From the NCBI GenBank assembly GCA_009792885.1, contig WMCF01000029.1:9301478-9365477 (forward strand): 64,000 bases of DNA, given 5' to 3'. The stretch's first letter is position 1. Each line of letters begins with the position of its first letter. The notes under the pieces are model-generated. The model made no database searches. It saw only the letters and a program-made list of their open reading frames with translations, and was not told where the DNA came from. The translations under genes were made by a program, and so were the position numbers. This DNA is from Eremophila alpestris peregrina (lineage: Eukaryota > Chordata > Aves > Passeriformes > Alaudidae). Of this stretch, positions 24,501 to 32,360 are shown piece by piece.

Positions 24501-27500
24501 AGACCTGCACTTTTCTGAAGTAGTTCAGAGCAGCTCTAGTGGAGGTAATGCATGAGAAAGTTGATGGCTTTAAGTATCTTGTGTGATACTCTGTTTCAGT
24601 GTGAGCAACCAAAAGGGCAAACTAATACTTACTTTATGTTGACTTCCAGCTTTAGTCCACACAAAATTCCTTTGCAGAAAATGATTTTATAGGTCTTACT
24701 GACTTTTGTCTATGTCCTCAGTCTTGAAAGTATAATTGCTTTCAGGTGAATGTGTAACATTGTTTTTTCTTGGTTATAGCAAGCAGATGAGACTCTGGAT
24801 TTTGAAGAACAGATCCTGGAAGCAGCTAAATCCATTGCAGCTGCTACCAGTGCCCTTGTGAAGTCAGCTTCAGCAGCCCAGAGGGAACTGGTGGCTCAGG
24901 GAAAGGTGGGTAAACAGGACATGTAGCAACTGTAGTGAGGGAAGGCATCTCAATTTAATTTAACCTCCTAATGGTTCTGTTAAAAACAATAGGAAAGAAG
25001 CTTGAGAATGACTAATGAAAATGTAAATTGTTCACTGTTCATCACAAGACATGGCCCAGACCTGGTTCTGTGTAAAAAATCCCACAGTTACATTAATTTA
25101 AACCCCACAAGTGTAATCAAGTGCTTGGCTCTTCAAATGATTCAGTTGTGGGGAGTTTTACTGTGGGGGATTTTCACTTCATGAAGATCTGGGACTAGTA
25201 ATGGGGATCCAAACCCAAATGTCACAATGTACAATACTGCTCTGGACCAGAACAGCAAAAAGCCTCAGTAATTGTGCCCTCAAAGTCTTGTGATTCAATG
25301 GGGTCACAGGCCTGCATGTCAATTGAGTCCATTTAAGTGGCTGTGCTTGTAGTTATTGTTAGAACCAATGGAAGGAGTGTTTACAACTTGTGGCATCCAT
25401 TTGGTGTGATCAGAATTGAGATTTTGTAAATCATTTCTTATCCATCACTATTTTTCACAGTCAGGATACTCTGAAACATAAAATCTAAACAAGTACATTG
25501 CCTGTGAGAACAATTTATTATAGGACCATTATATGGTTTCCATTTTCACCTTATTCTTGACTCTGAGCAGGCTGTATCCCCACAGTCAGGCTCTGCTGTC
25601 TGCTTCAGCCTGCATTCTGGGAACCTTGTGCTTTTGGTTCAAACAGGACCAACAAGCACTTCATCTGTGGTCTACTTAAAAATACCTGTTCAGGGGATGA
25701 TGAGGCAAAAAAACTTCGAAACCTAAACTTTAGGGAGCTAGTGGGTTTTTTTTGTATAACTGATTTTTTTTTTTAGTTGCATAAAAGTGTCACCATAGCT
25801 ATGAGAGAACAAATCTTCTGTTTATGTTGATGCTACACTTAATGATCTGATTTAATTCCCTGGAATTCTCATTATGGACAAATGCCTGTTTCCATTTCTT
25901 TTAAAACACAAGTTTCTGGGCCATGTTTACATTTCACATCTCTTGTCATCTCTCTCCAAACCACCCAGACCCAGGCAGCAGCTGGGGATGTGGGCCTGGC
26001 AACCAACTGTAGAGTTTAGTTTCATTGCTTTCATCTAATATGGGAAGAAAACTGTCTCCAAATTGTTGTTGGTACTGCTGATGCCATGAGCACTTCAGTG
26101 GAAAAGCAGAAAAGTGGGCTGCTCTCCCAAAGTGCCATTATTAGGCATGAAGGCACTTAGGGGGCTTTCCTGTGCAGCTTTCTGATCTGTACCTTCCCAC
26201 AGTGCTCAAATCAGAAGAGATGAAAGAATAATGTAAATTCAAATGTGTTATGGAGAGAGAAGTAAGTTAATTTAAAGCCTGGGACTTAAGGAACTGCTGT
26301 TTCAGCTGTTGCTTTGGCTGTGGCTTCAACCACCAGTAGTCTGCTAATTACTGGTTATTATGGTAATTACTTCTGTGTGTTCCAAGAATGAGTCAGCTGA
26401 AGCAGTATAGAAGTTGGGCACTTTCTGAGCAGGCAGATGTGTGCTGGAAGCACAGTTACTCTGACAACTGACTTGCAGTTGGATTTTCTGCTCTTGAATC
26501 TGCTGGGCACAGTCATAGGTGTTCCCTTTTTTCATGGATTACTGCTTGTCTAATTCTGAGACAAAATAATTGTATTTTCTGTTTTCTTGTAAGCCATCTC
26601 TGAACTGTTTTTTCAGGTTGGAGCAATCCCTGCAAATGCAGCTGATGATGGACAGTGGTCTCAGGGACTTATTTCTGCTGTGAGTAACTACTTCTCTTGA
26701 GAAAACTGGCACTTTCTCTGAAGAAATAATATCCTGTGAGAATCCACAGTGACTTTTTTTACTGCCTTCTAGGCCCGGATGGTGGCAGCTGCAACCAGCA
26801 ATCTCTGTGAAGCAGCAAATGCCTCAGTTCAAGGCCATGCTAGTGAGGAGAAACTCATCTCATCTGCCAAACAAGTTGCAGCTTCTACAGCACAGTTGCT
26901 TGTGGCTTGCAAAGTGAAGGCTGATCATGACTCTGAAGCCATGAGGAGGCTACAGGTACTTGTATTGTTAATTACCATGGTAGTGCTATGTAAACACTGT
27001 TTCAGCACTCCAAAGATTATGCACTTGTTCAACAAAGTATTTCTCTAAGTGCTGGCCCGGATTGTGGTCACCTTTGTTTCTATGAGTCAAGAGACAGCAG
27101 TTGTAGATAGAGCATTTCTAAAATAGAGAATCACTGTTAGACAAAAATAAGAAGAGAATCTCATGCAGCATCTCAGCTGAAATCTGAGGGAGCTTCTTTA
27201 CATGAAAGAAGCTTTTATGTTACACATCCATTTCATGTTGAGCTCCTGAACTGCTGCTGAATTAACACTGAGTTTTGATGGGTAAAATCTAATGTCTCTA
27301 GAAGTTTGGTTTGAGGATGGTAATTTTTAAAATGACTACAGCCTTCTCTTACATCATGCCTTGGAGCATAAGAACTATTTCAGCTGTTTTTTATACTTTG
27401 GTGAACAGTGAAAATTTCCCTTTTTCTTGTACTTGCACAGCTGCTGCTAGCAGAGACTCAGTGCAACAGTTCACATATGAATAGGCAGAATCAAATCCAA

Positions 27501-30277
27501 CACAAATACAGATGACTAAGTATCTGTCTGAGCATGAGGAACTGATGGCATCATTTTTTTCAAAGAAGAAAAATGGTTTAAATATTTAGGAGGAAAAAAT
27601 AAATATATGACTGTGTGAAAAAATCTGTTTCTACAGAAAACAGTGCTTTGGCATAGGGCAATTCTAGGGCTGAGATGGTTTTAGTGCTTTATAGTGAATC
27701 CATGTATACTGACATTGCCAAAGAGGTGTGGGGAAGGTGTCAGCAATTGGAAGGTGGTTCTGTCCACAGTGCAATCTGCTCTGTAATATCCAGGTGCCAC
27801 AATGGGTCAAAGGAATTGTAAATGCAGAACAAAGAATACTAACAAGGAAAAAATCCACTACTAGAGATTCTCCTCACCTCTGACTGGAAATTTGGGGTTC
27901 TCACTCACAGTGGGCAGATACTATTATTAAATAGACATTGAATGTGGGAAATTGGAAGGGAATGTGAAAAGGAAACAAGCCCAAGCATGGACTGAAATTG
28001 AACTTTGCCATTTTGCCAAGCTTCATTTTAGTCCCAGAATGAAAAATGAAAGGAAGAGCAGTTTGCACTTGGAAATCATGTCCTTTATCATAGCAAAAAC
28101 AGTGAGTTGACGTCTACTAAATATTTTTACTGGTGAACTTGCCAAAACTACTGAGACTTTTCAGCTGGCTTTGCCCCCAGCAGAAATGTCTTCACATAGC
28201 TGTAATCAATAGGTTGGATTCAGGACTTTGTCTTTGTTTTTTCCTTCATACCCCAATTTGAACTGTGTTTCCCATGAATGTAAACTTGGAATGCACAGTT
28301 ACAGAATCTTCCAAAACTTAATGAAACAACTGGAAATGTTTCCATTCTTTCTGGATGAGCTCCAGACTGAGCAGAGCAAATTTCAAATAATTTATCCTTG
28401 GGTCATTTCAGTGAGGAAGACTTGACAGTGAGATGCAGATGGAAATATGGGATAGGACTGGGGGAACAGATTCAGAGCTGGTCCTTCCTAGGAAGGATGG
28501 AAGGTTGGAAGCTGTGGCTTCCCTTCCTAGTGCCAGTGTGTCTTTAGCAAGTGGGAGCATCCAGTTCAGACAACAAAGGATGTGTTACAAATGTTTGACT
28601 GTTTCTCTTTAGAACTCTGAGCATTTTTAGGAAATAAAGGTTTAAATGTGAGATAACCATGGCTGTGTAAGTTGTTAACTTGCCCTGATAAAAGTCCATT
28701 TATTTAAAAACTTAATTGTTTCATTATATCTTTATACAGTAGCTTTTAGTTTCTCTTCTTCTTTCTCAAAGAAAAAATGCTGATCAGCATAATATAACTT
28801 GTAATTTCATCCACTGCTTTACTTCAAACTGTAGGAAAAAAAATCTCATTTTTGACTGCTTCAACTTTCAGCTTCATAAACAAAGGAATTTTGTTCTTTG
28901 TACCACTGATTTTCAAAGATGAATTTGCTTTTCACTGAGGAAAAAAAACCCATACCTTTCCTGTGCAGTCAAGCAAAGATGTTTGTTTTGATGTTCAGAC
29001 AGATCCATGTTAGTTATGTGTTTCCCTTATTTCTACATTTCTTATCTTTCTCCCAGGCTGCAGGAAATGCTGTCAAACGTGCATCAGACAATCTTGTCAG
29101 GGCAGCCCAAAAAGCAGCATTTGGAAAAGCAGAGGATGATGATGTTGTGGTCAAAACCAAGTTTGTGGGTGGCATCGCTCAGGTTGGTACAATCACTCCA
29201 GAAATAAAGCAGGGAAAAATCATCACAGAAATGAGTGGTGTTACAATGTCCACCTGCTGCACTGCAGGCTGGCAAACTCTGTTTGGAAATCTCTGATAAA
29301 TTACTGGATGCCTCATTTATCATGGAACCCCTGACATAAGAGCACAGTGTTGTGCTATGGGGTATCTGCTGTAAGAGCAGTTACCATTGTTCAATAGCTT
29401 TTAGTTTTGTTCTGATTGAATGACTGGATCCTTTCAGAATTCTCTTATGTTCTTTAAATGTTCCCAAATCTTAATGAAACAATGATTTTTGCTTATATAT
29501 AAGCAAAGAAATAGAGAGTGAGAGATAAAAACCAATGATGTTTTGTTACTGTGACCGTAGTAATTGTTGGGAAATAATAACAATATTTAATAGTAGTTTT
29601 CAAGGCTCTGAGCTACCAACTTCTAGATTACTTATAATGAATGAGGTACATCTTAAAAGATATTTACTTAAAAGATATTTTGGATGGACTTGATTATTTC
29701 TGTGTGTCTGTACTACTGTCATTTTTATTTTGGCATTCTGAGATGCAGGAAAATACTGTGGATACCTGCAGTAAGGAATGTTCAATTTTAGTGTCACTCA
29801 GACATTAAGTTAAGACTGCAGGTATTTATTCTGCATGTTCTAAACCCCCACCCTGCTGAAGGCTGGGAGAATGCAGAGCTGTGCAATTCATCATGGATGC
29901 ATAGTAAAGCTATGGTAGTAGATTCTTTTTTTCTTTTTTTTAGTCCTCTTTAGGAAACAAATGGGAATACGATACTTTTCTTGATGACCTAGTCCTGGTA
30001 TTTGGAAATATTTGAGCAATTCCTGATGAAGTCATTGAAATTTGGTGCTTCTCTGGAGAATGCTCACAATGGCCAGCTGTGACTGTTGTGTCATAGAGAA
30101 AGAAATATTATTTTACAGACAGTATTCCTTGCTGCTTCTGTTTTCTAGATTATTGCAGCCCAAGAAGAAATGCTGAAGAAGGAGAGAGAGCTGGAAGAGG
30201 CAAGGAAAAAACTGGCTCAGATCCGCCAACAGCAATACAAATTTCTACCCACAGAGCTGAGAGAAGATGAGGGTTAA
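400..30277 (+). CDS. TLN2: Talin-2, C-terminal rod (partial gene, 17 coding exons)
   Basis: Talin is a large cytoplasmic adaptor that couples integrin tails to F-actin and recruits vinculin when stretched. Exons: 400-546, 1111-1212, 2530-2649, 4171-4317, 5036-5202, 5921-6104, 6729-6854, 7147-7263, 9208-9393, 13217-13324, 16454-16559, 18165-18289, 24780-24905, 26617-26679, 26773-26955, 29057-29182, 30149-30277. All are bordered by AG and GT and join in frame to give 753 residues ending at a TAA stop (30275-30277). If the full protein has the usual 2542 residues, these are about 1790-2542: end of R9, R10, R11, R12, R13 (I/LWEQ, actin-binding site 3) and the dimerization helix. Talin-2 rather than talin-1 is indicated by the TELREDEG end, the KAEDDDVVVKTKF acidic stretch and SKPADDPSMYQLKGAAK. 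No frameshift or internal stop is seen. The 5' end is cut by the window edge. Confidence 0.97.
547..1110 (+). other. TLN2 intron
   Basis: GT-AG intron of 564 bases. I see no repeat or gene in it. Confidence 0.9.
1111..1212 (+). CDS. TLN2: TLN2 coding exon, ~residues 1839-1872 (R10)
   Basis: There are 34 codons in phase 0, from LDEGTPPDPKGTF to AVTAQEM. The strong acceptor is tctgtcttgcag and the donor is atg|gtaagg. The FVDYQTTVVKYSKAIAVTAQEM stretch is the conserved talin R10 helix; talin-1 has FVDYQTTMVRTAKAIAVT at this place. Confidence 0.95.
1213..2529 (+). other. TLN2 intron
   Basis: GT-AG intron of 1317 bases. Unique AT-rich sequence with no recognisable element. Confidence 0.9.
2530..2649 (+). 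CDS. TLN2: TLN2 coding exon, ~residues 1873-1912 (R10)
   Basis: There are 40 codons in phase 0, from MTKSVTNPEELGG to ATAEPEE. The acceptor is ttttttcag. The donor is gag|gtctgc, which is poor beyond the GT. The next exon continues exactly as talin requires (EE|IGFQIRT), so the boundary is forced by the protein. Read-through would hit a stop after four intron codons (TAG ending at 2664). LALQGRL differs from the mammalian LAFQGQM I recall. Confidence 0.93.
2650..4170 (+). other. TLN2 intron with weak 5' splice site
   Basis: Intron of 1521 bases starting GTCTGC, which matches the U1 consensus poorly beyond GT, and ending taccacctag. No repeat or gene is recognised inside. Confidence 0.88.
4171..4317 (+). 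CDS. TLN2: TLN2 coding exon, ~residues 1913-1961 (R10)
   Basis: There are 49 codons in phase 0, from IGFQIRTRVQELGHG to ECARAVTEK. The acceptor is taccacctag and the donor is aag|gtaaga. The SYTKRELIECARAVTEK segment begins the helix known in talin-1 as vinculin-binding site 3 (H50), which continues into the next exon. Confidence 0.96.
4318..5035 (+). other. TLN2 intron
   Basis: GT-AG intron of 718 bases with nothing further recognised. Confidence 0.9.
5036..5202 (+). CDS. TLN2: TLN2 coding exon, ~residues 1962-2017 (R11 start)
   Basis: There are 55 codons plus two bases (AG of a split Arg codon completed at 5921), from VSLVLSALQAGNKGT to ESFADH. The acceptor is gtttccag and the donor is ag|gtcagt. 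ACITAASAVSGIIADLDTTI is nearly invariant in talins. This region begins R11, part of the second integrin-binding region (IBS2) of the rod. Confidence 0.96.
5203..5920 (+). other. TLN2 intron
   Basis: GT-AG intron of 718 bases, the same length as the one before by coincidence. Its 3' end has a long pyrimidine tract (5869-5909). Nothing else is recognised. Confidence 0.9.
5921..6104 (+). CDS. TLN2: TLN2 coding exon, ~residues 2017-2078 (R11)
   Basis: One base completes Arg, followed by 61 codons from ENILKTAKALVEDTK to GSDDPETQ. The pyrimidine-rich acceptor ends ttttgctacag and the donor is cag|gtgaga. KLLVSGAASSQDKLAQ matches talin-2 (talin-1 has VLVQNAAGSQEKL). It encodes helices of R11. Confidence 0.96.
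6105..6728 (+). other. TLN2 intron
   Basis: GT-AG intron of 624 bases with nothing further recognised. Confidence 0.9.
6729..6854 (+). CDS. TLN2: TLN2 coding exon, ~residues 2079-2120 (R11)
   Basis: There are 42 codons in phase 0, from VVLINAIKDVAKALSD to YQLKGAAK. The acceptor is ttccctag and the donor is aag|gtaaaa. ASKPADDPSMYQ is a talin-2-type loop; talin-1 reads AGKVGDDPAVWQ. It encodes the last helices of R11. Confidence 0.96.
7147..7263 (+). CDS. TLN2: TLN2 coding exon, ~residues 2121-2159 (R11/R12)
   Basis: There are 39 codons in phase 0, from VMVTNVTSLLKTVKAVE to IKQELT. The acceptor is ctcctccag. The donor acg|gtacag is mediocre, but the next exon (VFQSSEV) joins as expected. The intron upstream is only 292 bases, one of the shortest here. 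It encodes the end of R11 and the start of R12. Confidence 0.95.
7264..9207 (+). other. TLN2 intron
   Basis: GT-AG intron of 1944 bases. It contains a local direct duplication at 8473-8529 (listed separately). No other gene or mobile element is recognised. Confidence 0.9.
8473..8529 (+). repeat. Local direct repeat, 24-bp unit, period 33
   Basis: A 24-base segment beginning aagaatggcaagc at 8473-8496 recurs at 8506-8529 with one mismatch (aagcaaat against aagcgaat). It looks like a small replication-slippage duplication within a TLN2 intron. Confidence 0.85.
9208..9393 (+). CDS. TLN2: TLN2 coding exon, ~residues 2160-2221 (R12)
   Basis: There are 62 codons in phase 0, from VFQSSEVPEKTSSPEES to DMLTACK. 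The acceptor is cccttgcag and the donor is aag|gtaaac. GITMATAKAVAAGNSCRQED is invariant in talins. It encodes the R12 bundle. Confidence 0.97.
9394..13216 (+). other. TLN2 intron (3.8 kb)
   Basis: GT-AG intron. It contains a perfect 61-bp tandem duplication (11787-11908) and a GC-richer patch around 12540-12720 with a handful of CpGs and no readable gene. The patch may be a degraded retroelement, but I cannot name one. Confidence 0.88.
11787..11908 (+). repeat. Perfect 61-bp tandem duplication
   Basis: The 61-base unit begins ggctctggggagagctcac and ends ccttcctgcaca. It occurs twice head to tail with no mismatch (11787-11847 and 11848-11908). Perfect identity implies a recent duplication, or an assembly artefact. 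It lies in a GC-richer part of a TLN2 intron. Confidence 0.95.
13217..13324 (+). CDS. TLN2: TLN2 coding exon, ~residues 2222-2257 (R12)
   Basis: There are 36 codons in phase 0, from QASYHPDVSEEVRERA to LLEHVLL. The acceptor is cctcctcag and the donor is ctg|gtaagg. RFGTECTLGYLELLEHVL is talin-2-like (talin-1 has HYGRECANGYLELLDHVL). It follows a 3.8-kb intron. Confidence 0.96.
13325..16453 (+). other. TLN2 intron (3.1 kb)
   Basis: GT-AG intron ending in a TC dinucleotide tract at the acceptor (16440-16450). No other gene or repeat family is recognised. Confidence 0.88.
16454..16559 (+). CDS. TLN2: TLN2 coding exon, ~residues 2258-2293 (R12)
   Basis: There are 35 codons plus one base (split Gly completed at 18165), from ILQKATPELKHQLASF to SAEAMK. 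The acceptor is a long TC tract ending ctctctctctag and the donor is g|gtgagt. It is the last helix of R12 leading into the R13 linker. Confidence 0.95.
16560..18164 (+). other. TLN2 intron with A-rich run
   Basis: GT-AG intron of 1605 bases. It contains an A-rich purine run at 17581-17610 (A13, then AAG/AAAAG interruptions). No associated retrogene is recognised. Confidence 0.88.
18165..18289 (+). CDS. TLN2: TLN2 coding exon, ~residues 2293-2334 (R13 upstream helix)
   Basis: Two bases complete Gly, followed by 41 codons from TEWVDPEDPTVIAETELLG to KPRAKPK. The acceptor is aatttcag and the donor is aag|gtgagt. This is the upstream helix of the I/LWEQ (THATCH) module, which in talin-1 restrains actin binding by R13. 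The intron that follows (6.5 kb) carries the miR-190a hairpin. Confidence 0.97.
21185..21206 (+). ncRNA. MIR190A: Mature miR-190a-5p
   Basis: The 22-base 5'-arm product starts TGATATGTTTG and ends TTAGGT. It is identical over its whole length to the vertebrate miR-190a-5p sequence as I know it. The seed is bases 21186-21192. Confidence 0.95.
21222..21242 (+). ncRNA. MIR190A: Predicted miR-190a-3p
   Basis: The 21-base 3'-arm segment starts CTATATATC and ends ATTCCT. It pairs with the 5' arm and corresponds to the known 3p product. Confidence 0.88.
23977..24005 (+). repeat. Dispersed 29-bp motif, copy 1
   Basis: The segment acatggcccaggcctggttc and the nine bases after it recur at 25049-25077 with two mismatches. 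The copies lie in neighbouring TLN2 introns on either side of the exon at 24780. The origin is unknown: a fragment of an interspersed repeat or a local duplication. Confidence 0.75.
24780..24905 (+). CDS. TLN2: TLN2 coding exon, ~residues 2335-2376 (R13, I/LWEQ)
   Basis: There are 42 codons in phase 0, from QADETLDFEEQILEAA to ELVAQGK. The acceptor is cttggttatag and the donor is aag|gtgggt. FEEQILEAAKSIAAATSALV is the first core helix of R13 (H58), known in talin-1 as a cryptic vinculin-binding site. Confidence 0.97.
24906..26616 (+). other. TLN2 intron (1.7 kb)
   Basis: GT-AG intron containing the second copy of the 29-bp motif (25049-25077). Nothing else is recognised. Confidence 0.88.
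25049..25077 (+). repeat. Dispersed 29-bp motif, copy 2
   Basis: Matches 23977-24005 at 27 of 29 bases (acatggcccagacctggttc, then tgtgtaaaa). The flanks do not align, so the shared block is short. Confidence 0.75.
26617..26679 (+). CDS. TLN2: TLN2 coding exon, ~residues 2377-2397 (R13)
   Basis: This is a small 21-codon exon in phase 0, from VGAIPANAADDGQW to QGLISA. The acceptor is gttttttcag and the donor is gct|gtgagt. DDGQWSQGLISAARMV across the junction is the hallmark WSQGL segment of I/LWEQ modules. It is separated by only 93 bases from the next exon. Confidence 0.96.
26773..26955 (+). CDS. TLN2: TLN2 coding exon, ~residues 2398-2458 (R13, actin-binding face)
   Basis: There are 61 codons in phase 0, from ARMVAAATSNLCEAAN to SEAMRRLQ. 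The acceptor is ctgccttctag and the donor is cag|gtactt. The LLVACKVKAD segment carries the Lys-Val-Lys triplet equivalent to talin-1 K2443-V2444-K2445, whose mutation weakens F-actin binding. The residue after the following Asp is His (codon CAT, 26926-26928), where mammalian talins I recall have Gln. Confidence 0.97.
26956..29056 (+). other. TLN2 intron (2.1 kb)
   Basis: GT-AG intron ending tttctcccag. No repeat or gene is recognised. Confidence 0.88.
29057..29182 (+). CDS. TLN2: TLN2 coding exon, ~residues 2459-2500 (end R13/linker)
   Basis: There are 42 codons in phase 0, from AAGNAVKRASDNLVRAA to FVGGIAQ. The acceptor is tttctcccag and the donor is cag|gttggt. FGKAEDDDVVVKTKF is the talin-2 version of the linker between R13 and the dimerization helix. 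In talin-1 calpain-2 cuts this linker (after K2493, KEK|M); here the equivalent bond would be TK|F. Confidence 0.97.
29183..30148 (+). other. Last TLN2 coding-region intron
   Basis: GT-AG intron of 966 bases (donor gttggt, acceptor ttttctag). It contains a 20-bp perfect palindrome at 29488-29507. Confidence 0.88.
29488..29507. repeat. 20-bp perfect palindrome
   Basis: TTTGCTTATATATAAGCAAA reads the same on both strands with no spacer, centred on alternating TA. It could extrude a short cruciform or bind a dimeric factor. No function is known to me. Confidence 0.9.
30149..30277 (+). CDS. TLN2: TLN2 last coding exon, dimerization helix and stop
   Basis: There are 42 codons plus TAA, from IIAAQEEMLKKERELEEA to TELREDEG. 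The acceptor is cttctgttttctag. This is a highly charged amphipathic helix that forms the antiparallel C-terminal dimer needed for actin binding. The Arg of AQIRQQQ, equivalent to R2526, is present. The REDEG end distinguishes talin-2 from talin-1. Confidence 0.98.
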   Translation: MIAAQEEMLKKERELEEARKKLAQIRQQQYKFLPTELREDEG

Positions 30278-30428
30278 CTGTAAACCTGCTGAGATTTTTC
30301 TTCCTTTTTATTATTTTGTTTTCTTTTTTGTTTTCTTCTTTTTTTTTTCTTTTAAAGAAATAAGCTAAAGGGGGACAGCACATTGAGAACTGCTCTGACA
30401 GCATACTGGTATGCCAAGCACTTAGCTG

Positions 30429-30434
30429 AATAAA
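30429..30434 (+). promoter_or_regulatory. Candidate TLN2 poly(A) signal 1
   Basis: Canonical AATAAA 152 bases after the stop codon. The downstream region has only moderate T/GT content (cacttgttctttccc). It would give a very short 3' UTR. Confidence 0.4.
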
Positions 30435-31220
30435 CTGCCTGTCATAGCTTTGGATGAGCAGAGGGCTACAAACACTTGTTCTTTCCCATCTGCTCAGCTG
30501 AGGTGCATGATGATCAAATAATGGTACAGTGTTAGGTTCATCATTCCTGTTCCTCCCTTGATTTATATCTCAGGAGAGAATGTTTCACTTTTTACTAAAG
30601 ATACTAAGTCAGTATTATTGTCACTTTCCTGATGCTTGAGGTATTTATCGTTCCTTGACTTGTTCCAAATCATGGATAATATTAAGTAGGAAAAGAGTCA
30701 AGACATCTTTTGTATGATAAATATCACATGAGCTGGTGGTTCTCCCTCCCCCAAGTACCCTTGTACAAAGAAGACCAAGATGGAGAAGGATGTATGGCTG
30801 AGTGGAGAAGCACGCACGAGTGTGGGTTTGAAGAAGAAGCCTATCCTCTTTCAGTGTTATATAGCTGGTTCACCCCAAAACTGGAGGAATTGTCTCTGCA
30901 GCTGTTTGCACTACTAGTATTATTCCTTACCTGATACCAACAAGCTTCTGCTTGTACAGTATTTAGGTTTACAAAATGTGGCAATAGCCATTCTTTAAAG
31001 AGCTCAAAAAACAAAGAAATGGAAACCTTGTCACTGCCTCAATAATAGCAGGTTCATGAAAGAAAATGCTGTTTCAATTATATACCTCTAATGTGTGACT
31101 ACTTTTACAGTATTATACACACATACACATGCTCTAACGTGGGACTGAGTAGCTTGCATTTTGTTTTTTAATTGAAAGTATCTGGTTCGTACTGTGGTAT
31201 TTCTGTTAGAATGTATCTCA

Positions 31221-31226
31221 ATTAAA
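31221..31226 (+). promoter_or_regulatory. Candidate TLN2 poly(A) signal 2
   Basis: ATTAAA with a GT/T-rich stretch (tcgtgttgttatttt) about 40 bases downstream, a usual arrangement for cleavage and polyadenylation. Confidence 0.4.
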
Positions 31227-31998
31227 AAAGAGAAATGCCCAGTACTACAAAAGACTATCACAACTCGTGTTGTTATTTTAATAATTACATTTATAATTAT
31301 TATGTTTTGAAACCTGTGGGAATTGTAGGAGAAAAGAATGAGTGATTTACAAGTAGATTTACAATTTTTCCTGTAATATATTTTTTAAAAATTTGGACTC
31401 CAGAGAGTTTGTTTGCATAGTTGCTATTGATGAAAAAGTATTCACCAAGGAATTGCAGAGAAGAAATAGGAGCAATCTATCAGCAATCTTTGTCTTCAGC
31501 TGCAGAAAGGTACAGTATGCTCTCAGTATCTCTGTTGTGACCTAAACAATAGCAATTTGGGTAGAGTAACATATTTCACTATGTCCAACAGAGAACACAA
31601 ATCACAGCAACTTCAAATAGCAAAAGCCAGAACTATTTGACTATTTGACAGGAACACCATCTCTCCTAACATGGCAACATGTCTCCAGCTCCACTCAAGC
31701 CCTCCTAAACAATAATGGCAAGTCTGTTTAGGTCACAGGATGTTGCCCCTGCAGTCCTTCTGAAGGCTGTGCTGTCCTTAGATCCCACCAGGTACGTTCA
31801 GCTGAGCCTGTTGTGTTCTGTGCATCCCCACCCAGTTGTTGCTGCAGAAAATCCTTGTCTTGTAGGCTCCCCAGTAATCCCCCAGTGGTAGGTTCATCAG
31901 TTTAGATAGTGCTAACTCCTCATTTCAGTTGCCTGCATGAGACAATTATCAGGAATTTTGTCACACTAAATATATAGCAAAAAAATTGCTAGAGTATT

Positions 31999-32004
31999 AA
32001 TAAA
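31999..32004 (+). promoter_or_regulatory. Candidate TLN2 poly(A) signal 3
   Basis: AATAAA followed within 20-35 bases by ggtttttattgtctcttctc, a good downstream element. One of the better candidates. Confidence 0.5.
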
Positions 32005-32354
32005 TATTGAAGTGTAAAAAGGTTTTTATTGTCTCTTCTCTGACACTGGTGTATTTCAGACTCAGTAGAGTTGCTGGAGAATCCACAATCATGAGAGGAA
32101 AAAAACTGGTGTACCCCAGAAGGAATCACTGGCATTGACAGGTGTGCTGTGATGTGTAGGCTTGTGTAAATGCAAACCCTGCACTATCAGAGATGTGCAA
32201 TTCTGAGTTCCTTCATTTGCCACTTCAACACAATGAATTTGGTTTTTAGTTCAGCTGTGAGCAGTGTCACAGTCTGGAATCCTACACCAAGAAAAAGGCT
32301 TCCTGTAAGTCTTTGGGCAGAAGGCTAAAGTGGTATTTATTGCTGTAAGACCCA

Positions 32355-32360
32355 AATAAA
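32355..32360 (+). promoter_or_regulatory. Candidate TLN2 poly(A) signal 4
   Basis: AATAAA followed by ggggattttctgctgctgtt, again a good GT/T-rich downstream element. Confidence 0.5.

Larger units (their letters stand above)
18290..24779 (+). other. TLN2 intron hosting miR-190a (6.5 kb)
   Basis: The largest complete intron in the window, with consensus donor GTGAGT and acceptor ttatag. It carries the miR-190a hairpin at 21171-21255 on the same strand as the host. It also contains one copy of a 29-bp dispersed motif (23977-24005). The rest shows no gene. Confidence 0.9.

Noticed and set aside
400..30277. Talin-1 (TLN1) instead of TLN2
   Set aside because: Diagnostic segments (SKPADDPSMYQLKG, GKAEDDDVVVKTKF, TELREDEG) and the hosted miR-190a all indicate TLN2.
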